IMG/VR virus record: IMGVR_UViG_3300026473_000272
Coordinates: 1-60,508 of that record
DNA length: 60,508 nucleotides
Origin: a virus
Direction: 5' to 3' (one strand)
Position numbers and translations under genes: made by a program. The notes beneath the pieces were generated by a model. It worked only from the letters and a program-made list of their open reading frames with translations. It ran no database searches and had not been told where the DNA came from. This document shows positions 58,101 to 60,508 of the stretch, one piece after another. Within the stretch, counting starts at the first letter, position 1. The number at the start of each line of letters is the position of its first letter.

Positions 58101-60508
58101 AATACATAGGCCGAACCTTGATTCTGTAGATTTATATCTCCCAGCGGACTAGCGATAACCAATGTAGTTCCTGACCAATCTAAATCCAATGATGCACCGA
58201 ACTGATCGCCTACATTTATTGTTTCTACTTTAGAAAGATCGCTGTACTCAGAAAGATTATCTGCACCAATAGTCTGCACTAATCTGTAACCGGTTGATTC
58301 TTTTTTGTAAACAAAAACTTTTCCAGATGGATTCATCGTACTATCGCCAATAGACACCCACGGCAATGTTGTCGGATTGGTTCCGGTATTAGTATATGTG
58401 GAATCTGATGTGTCTGGAGCTAACTTATAGTACAATCCTTCATACTGTACTACTTCACCTTCGAAGTATTCTGTAGTAGAATTCCACACACCTCTGTACT
58501 GATCAAAAACCTGTCCATCACTAAACGGAGCGCCAACTGCAATAATATCACCTGTATAGCTCATGGCTATCGCCGAGCCATACTGGTCTCCTATCTTTAG
58601 CATTTCAACATCACTGTTAAGTATACCGTGAGCCATAGTAGATCTATCTTGAACTAGTGAGTTGTTCAATGCTAGTTCAGATGGAAGAATCTCGCCAATC
58701 TCCCATCCAGTTCCGTTATGACTGTATACGTAAACTCGACCGATGCCATCTAAAGATCCAGGAGCTGACACTATCATCGAATATGATGTACCGCTCTTGG
58801 CCATCTTAATAGATGAACCAAATAGTTCCCCGGCTGCCGGTCTTGGGCTTGCAAAAGTTTTATAATAATCCCAACCTTGAGATGTCCTTGTATAAAGAAC
58901 AATCATTCCCTGTTCTGAGAATCCATCTCCCCTGGCTTCTCCATAGGCTTCAATGTTTGTTGCTCGGTCCCAATCTTCTGTGTTAAATGTTAAAGTGCTG
59001 CCATCAGGTGACACAAACTTGTTAGGTGTCCATAAAATATCATCATAAAGGACAACATCCTCAAGAGCATAACTCTTTGTAGAACTAAATGGTCCTAGAT
59101 ATGTATTTTTAACACCACTGGCTAAGGGAACGCCAATAGCCAACCATTGACCGTCTGGACTTACTGTAATGGCCTGACCGAATGATCCTATTGATAATGT
59201 TCTAAACTCGATCAGCGGTGATAATATCTGCTTAGGAGTCAATGCACCGTTAATATCAGAATAAACAACGGCATAGCCCGATCCCGGAATACCAACTATA
59301 GATTCTTTTGATCTATTATCATAAAAGACTGCTGCACCAGTTCTCAGTGGTGATGTTAAACCATATTCACTGATTTCTCCAAAAGAATATTGTTTGGTTT
59401 TTCTAATAACTTCCCACAGCCCGCTACCATTATCGTCAACCCATAGAGTAGATCCTTCTTTCCACAAAGCTACTTTTTCAGGATCAACCATGTCGTAGGT
59501 ATCAAATCTAACTTCAGTAAACAATCCTACATTGGTAACTGTGCTGCCGTCAATAACCGGATCCTGTGCTGCAGGAGTAACAGTAACGCTAATAGTCATA
59601 TCACTGACTTCAGTAATCTTATAAAATCCTGTTAGGTTAGGAATCGATCTAAAGCCTACAATGTCGCCCACAGTCAACCCATGGCGGCGATTCATTGTAA
59701 CAGTAACAGTTAACCCAGATTTTACAGCATCAACGACCTTGAGGTTTGCAGCTTCTGAGAATCTCCATACGGTCCAATCAGGTGAATAAAATGTAAGCCA
59801 AAAATGTGCGCCTTCAGAAACTGTAGAAATGTCTATACCTAATATAGCGTCTGCATTATATAGAGCAAAATCAACTTGAGATGTTGCTACATATCCTGCT
59901 GTGTTTTCAGGTTCTGCCTCTAGACTTAAAGGATTTATGTTTGTAGTATAAGGTGTTGGGGAGATAGTAAAATCACTGCCAATAACTCTATAATAACGAT
60001 CGCTAGAAACAGACGGAATAGAATTTACAAACAGCAGAGGCTGAGGATTTAATGGAAACTCGGATTTTTCTATCTTTATTTCATATTCTTTAAGTTGATC
60101 AACACCACCAAAGCGTCCAACTCTAAATGCCCACTCTTCATCAAGAACTAATGCCGATTCCGATGAGCGACTTATTTTATCAAAAACTTTCTTGACAGAG
60201 TTTATAGTTCCTTTTTCTCTAATGAATCCTTGATACAACTGGAACTGGGTCACTGGATCTTCTGCGAGATTCTGTAGATATTCTCTAGACTGATATCCCA
60301 CAGTATGACGTGCAAGCTCTCGCTGAGTTTCTCCAATGCCTTGTGATTCAACATTAAAATAATCATCAAACTGTTTGATCTTGTAATCAAAGTTTGATAA
60401 CAGTTGTTTTTCTGGAACTGTATCTAGTTTAGTCCATAGATTAGTATTGAAAGATTCTGATCCTTCTTGATTAACTTGGCTTACCCAATAGTATTGCTGA
60501 TAAGCAAC
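52127..60508 (-). CDS. Giant virion adhesin/baseplate protein, 5'-truncated by the window edge
   Basis: At least 2,793 residues; the frame is open through 60508, so the GTG at 60301 is not the real start. The order on the protein: an N-terminal helical segment (QTQRELARHTVGYQSREYL, DPVTQFQLYQGF, TINSVKKVFDKIS); FG-GAP-like beta-propeller blades encoded near 57,700-59,250 (GQAITVSPDGQWLAIGVP, FGSSIKM, YGSAIAMSYTGDIIAVGAP, FGASLDLDW, FGQSICISG, FGYSVYC); two 'VxxxGxGY..PPxVxIDGDG' repeats near 56,390 and 55,340; and a C-terminal third of beta modules with 'ADG.T..F.L....VYVNG' repeats. It is like the very large tail proteins of cyanophages and pelagiphages. Probably a tail-spanning baseplate or side-fibre protein. 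Confidence 0.82.
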   Translation of the reverse strand, partial: VAYQQYYWVSQVNQEGSESFNTNLWTKLDTVPEKQLLSNFDYKIKQFDDYFNVESQGIGETQRELARHTVGYQSREYLQNLAEDPVTQFQLYQGFIREKGTINSVKKVFDKISRSSESALVLDEEWAFRVGRFGGVDQLKEYEIKIEKSEFPLNPQPLLFVNSIPSVSSDRYYRVIGSDFTISPTPYTTNINPLSLEAEPENTAGYVATSQVDFALYNADAILGIDISTVSEGAHFWLTFYSPDWTVWRFSEAANLKVVDAVKSGLTVTVTMNRRHGLTVGDIVGFRSIPNLTGFYKITEVSDMTISVTVTPAAQDPVIDGSTVTNVGLFTEVRFDTYDMVDPEKVALWKEGSTLWVDDNGSGLWEVIRKTKQYSFGEISEYGLTSPLRTGAAVFYDNRSKESIVGIPGSGYAVVYSDINGALTPKQILSPLIEFRTLSIGSFGQAITVSPDGQWLAIGVPLASGVKNTYLGPFSSTKSYALEDVVLYDDILWTPNKFVSPDGSTLTFNTEDWDRATNIEAYGEARGDGFSEQGMIVLYTRTSQGWDYYKTFASPRPAAGELFGSSIKMAKSGTSYSMIVSAPGSLDGIGRVYVYSHNGTGWEIGEILPSELALNNSLVQDRSTMAHGILNSDVEMLKIGDQYGSAIAMSYTGDIIAVGAPFSDGQVFDQYRGVWNSTTEYFEGEVVQYEGLYYKLAPDTSDSTYTNTGTNPTTLPWVSIGDSTMNPSGKVFVYKKESTGYRLVQTIGADNLSEYSDLSKVETINVGDQFGASLDLDWSGTTLVIASPLGDINLQNQGSAYVLRLTNNIFRVKQKLESFEDYPNEYFGQSICISGNTEKIVIGAKNTPYHESVTFFSKDEGTTTFDHGATRFSKDYGFAGAVYVFERKADVYFLAEKLSADLSSNESFGYSVYCTPDNILVGSPDYYSNVLNQKTGHVRLFKKLENVNSWEILSQRSLVVDIEKLKSISLYDDVNNKKIQDLDIIDPAKGKILNEAEQELTFKVPYDPAVYSIGTDLQTVIPSQEWTDHHVGKLWWNTSTAKWMYYEQGDTSYRVGNWSRQVPGSSIDVYEWVKTKLLPSEWAALADTNNGIANGISGQPLYPNDDVYSQRILYNASTGAATETYYYYWVKNKTILPTNVIGRNISASTVASYINNPIGSGTAFVGIAAENTLLLYNFKSIISTDYALLNIEYKKDTSSLNPVHNEYQLIREGSTQGVPSYKLETKWIDSLVGYDSVGNRVPDPGLPAKLRYGIEFRPRQGMFINRLTALRLTVDNLNAFLSTYPLTDSLDFTYLNLVDPAPNSQLNLYDVAVDTDIDLETVSTTRVEPAILQVNIINGQVDTIDIVSKGFGYKVVPPVIIDGDGELAAAEATIDSQGRIISVTVTTKGRKYSYASASIRPFSVLVNKDATANNFWGIYAYNSDKKTFYRTRTQAYDTTRYWSLQDWWLTGYSSVDRIVKEIPNISYLGFVTTYVGDMVRIKEYASGGWAVLLKTSEGSSNPSDDWMLVGREKGTVLLEPSLYDPTVGGIGYDNNKSYDTAFYDLENAKELRNILRAVKDNAYNLGFGDQWSSLFFVAVRYVLTEQKYVDWMFKTSLVTATHNVGAFEQKLNYKNDNLASFQDYINEVKPYRTTVREYISRYNTLETTGLSTSDFDLPPAYNVSEGKITSVTETQETIQRYPWKWWLDNHRYSITEIRLSNPGSEYNSPPTVIIDGDGTGATAKAYISNGSVSGVELLTAGSGYTRASIKLVGGNGNSTDIATAIPVLGDSKTRTFNLSLRFDRVNKESSYSTFTKTDTFVAEGNNAVFKLSYAPSNNKNKINILRNGNVVYKDEYSVKIYKEGIDNYSLLKGSVIFVSAPNKGDNIVITYEKNDELLYAVDRINKYYLTESSSPTASGMLGKELNQLMTGLDFGGVQVQGTTFEVTGGWDALPWFSDSWDSVESSNDIYFRADGSTASYTFDAPPAAGQIYNIYIKRNGDTQFIRIDDPYFNPAQDSSMQTNPHAEIPTFIGDGSTSVIMLTPYLSLNAGDTLVFRQIESDGSVTINDSNILDTKISGGTLAAMSGAYSTASGTAAEEIVLEGGKFISPEQVPAPEENVPGQVLDSLSIKVFNNTRSGATPLNHRTIYSDGITLTYKIGQKIIENSSLLVYINKIKKTETIDYSIDYKDQEITLNSLAPAGNIIEIISLGIGGHNLLDYQEFVADGDTSLFLTDANYTDTTSIFVTVNGIYKETAFVNSTGVVDSQNRTLVQFGIKPTLGDVISILVLGSENGNVLDGYGVVRINQQVFNYEGSTRTFSLNHSVTEDPKLVSQIGANFNNVLNASAASSMIVEVNGKALKGPDSVYFVYDGVTKDFVLGEDPYTGPGAVLTSNISVYINDELKTFIQDYVYDGTSKTITITKSLTKGDVIKIETNFISDYKIENNSLVLLDTISLVDGDTIGVTWFNEYTSMDLISDEYTGGKVQYRLSHSPISVSYVWVYKNGDRLSQDVDYYVDQDRSLIYLKNKTTEDDNIKILLFGSQIYRLPSGYEIYKDMLNVYHFKRYSQGMDVVLAKDLNYFDTSLEVTDSTELSDPIPSRNIPGIITINNERIEYLSKVGNVLSKLRRGSLGTSIATLHAKGSYVVDVGIKETVPYNETQDRTDFTSDGKSDDSTIGTAQTIGPLEFTPSKGTRSIWYKNTIPSDFGPCDQIEVFVGGRRLRKDPLQVFDETLGAEGSGKYKTLEAEFSVDGTTPYIRLTETVPANTLITVIRKLGRTWYDRGENTVTRGVTLLENTTPIARFIAEKTTKIPE

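Noticed and set aside
1-60508. tRNA, rRNA, CRISPR arrays, insertion sequences, integrase, photosystem genes
   Set aside because: The gaps between genes are under 100 bp and none folds as a tRNA; no direct-repeat array, transposase or integrase motif (DDE, Tyr recombinase) or photosynthesis gene was found.

Overview
This window is a piece of a tailed-phage genome of the T4-like (Straboviridae/Kyanoviridae-related) kind, most like the T4-type myoviruses of marine or fresh water. The evidence is a family-B DNA polymerase (gp43-like, 4099-6768), a gp45-type sliding clamp (6829-7566), a T4 RNase H-type 5'-3' exonuclease (19141-20148), a DsbA-like small protein, T4-type late promoter octamers (TATAAATA and one-base variants), genes packed with 1-30 bp overlaps, and a run of collar-type tail fibres. 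No tRNA, rRNA, CRISPR, photosystem or integrase gene is visible. The host cannot be read from the sequence.

Layout. (1) 1-23095, rightward: small conserved phage genes, an IscA-type Fe-S protein, a HAD-nucleotidase/metallopeptidase fusion, a lysine-rich late protein, polymerase and clamp, then a long metabolic operon. That operon holds a DpdA-type 7-deazaguanine transglycosylase, a degenerate QueD-like protein, a glycosyltransferase, GTP cyclohydrolase I (FolE), GMP reductase (GuaC), an MBD4-like DNA glycosylase, a cupin, a purine phosphoribosyltransferase, a HIT protein, QueE and the exonuclease. A strong hairpin terminator for this block lies inside the opposing gene at 23144-23170. (2) 23079-41073, both strands: an AT-richer carbohydrate/decoration island. 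It has a UDP-sugar dehydrogenase, an Fe(II)/2OG-like oxygenase, a shortened DegT-type aminotransferase, an AGAT-type amidinotransferase, three related FxSEK-type glycosyltransferase-like proteins, three radical SAM enzymes, two SGNH hydrolases, two related GT-A enzymes (one with three degenerate repeats of its own nucleotide-binding half) and two GT8-like enzymes. (3) 41070-60508, leftward: virion proteins. There is a pair of related fibre proteins, four fibres sharing an N-terminal module, a small structural protein and a giant adhesin/baseplate protein of at least 2,793 residues that runs off the right edge.

How it may work together. FolE, QueE and a DpdA-type enzyme point to replacement of guanine in the phage DNA by a 7-deazaguanine; QueC is not in the window and QueD is only represented by a degenerate relative. 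GuaC and the phosphoribosyltransferase would redirect host purines. The IscA-like protein could supply the four radical SAM enzymes with clusters. The sugar island beside the fibre array suggests glycan decoration, either of virion adhesins or of the host surface. The amidinotransferase plus DegT aminotransferase raise the possibility of a guanidino-sugar, and this is the most likely undescribed system here.

Regulation visible in the sequence: sigma70-type promoters at 3431, 6777 and 17816; late octamers upstream of at least seven genes, mostly predicting leaders of 13-27 nt; two places where a late promoter lies in or beside a hairpin that only read-through RNA would form; and a pair of hairpins with look-alike 8-nt loops just before the polymerase gene, placed like the T4 gene 43 autogenous operator. 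The first gene carries an apparent frameshift in an A6 run.
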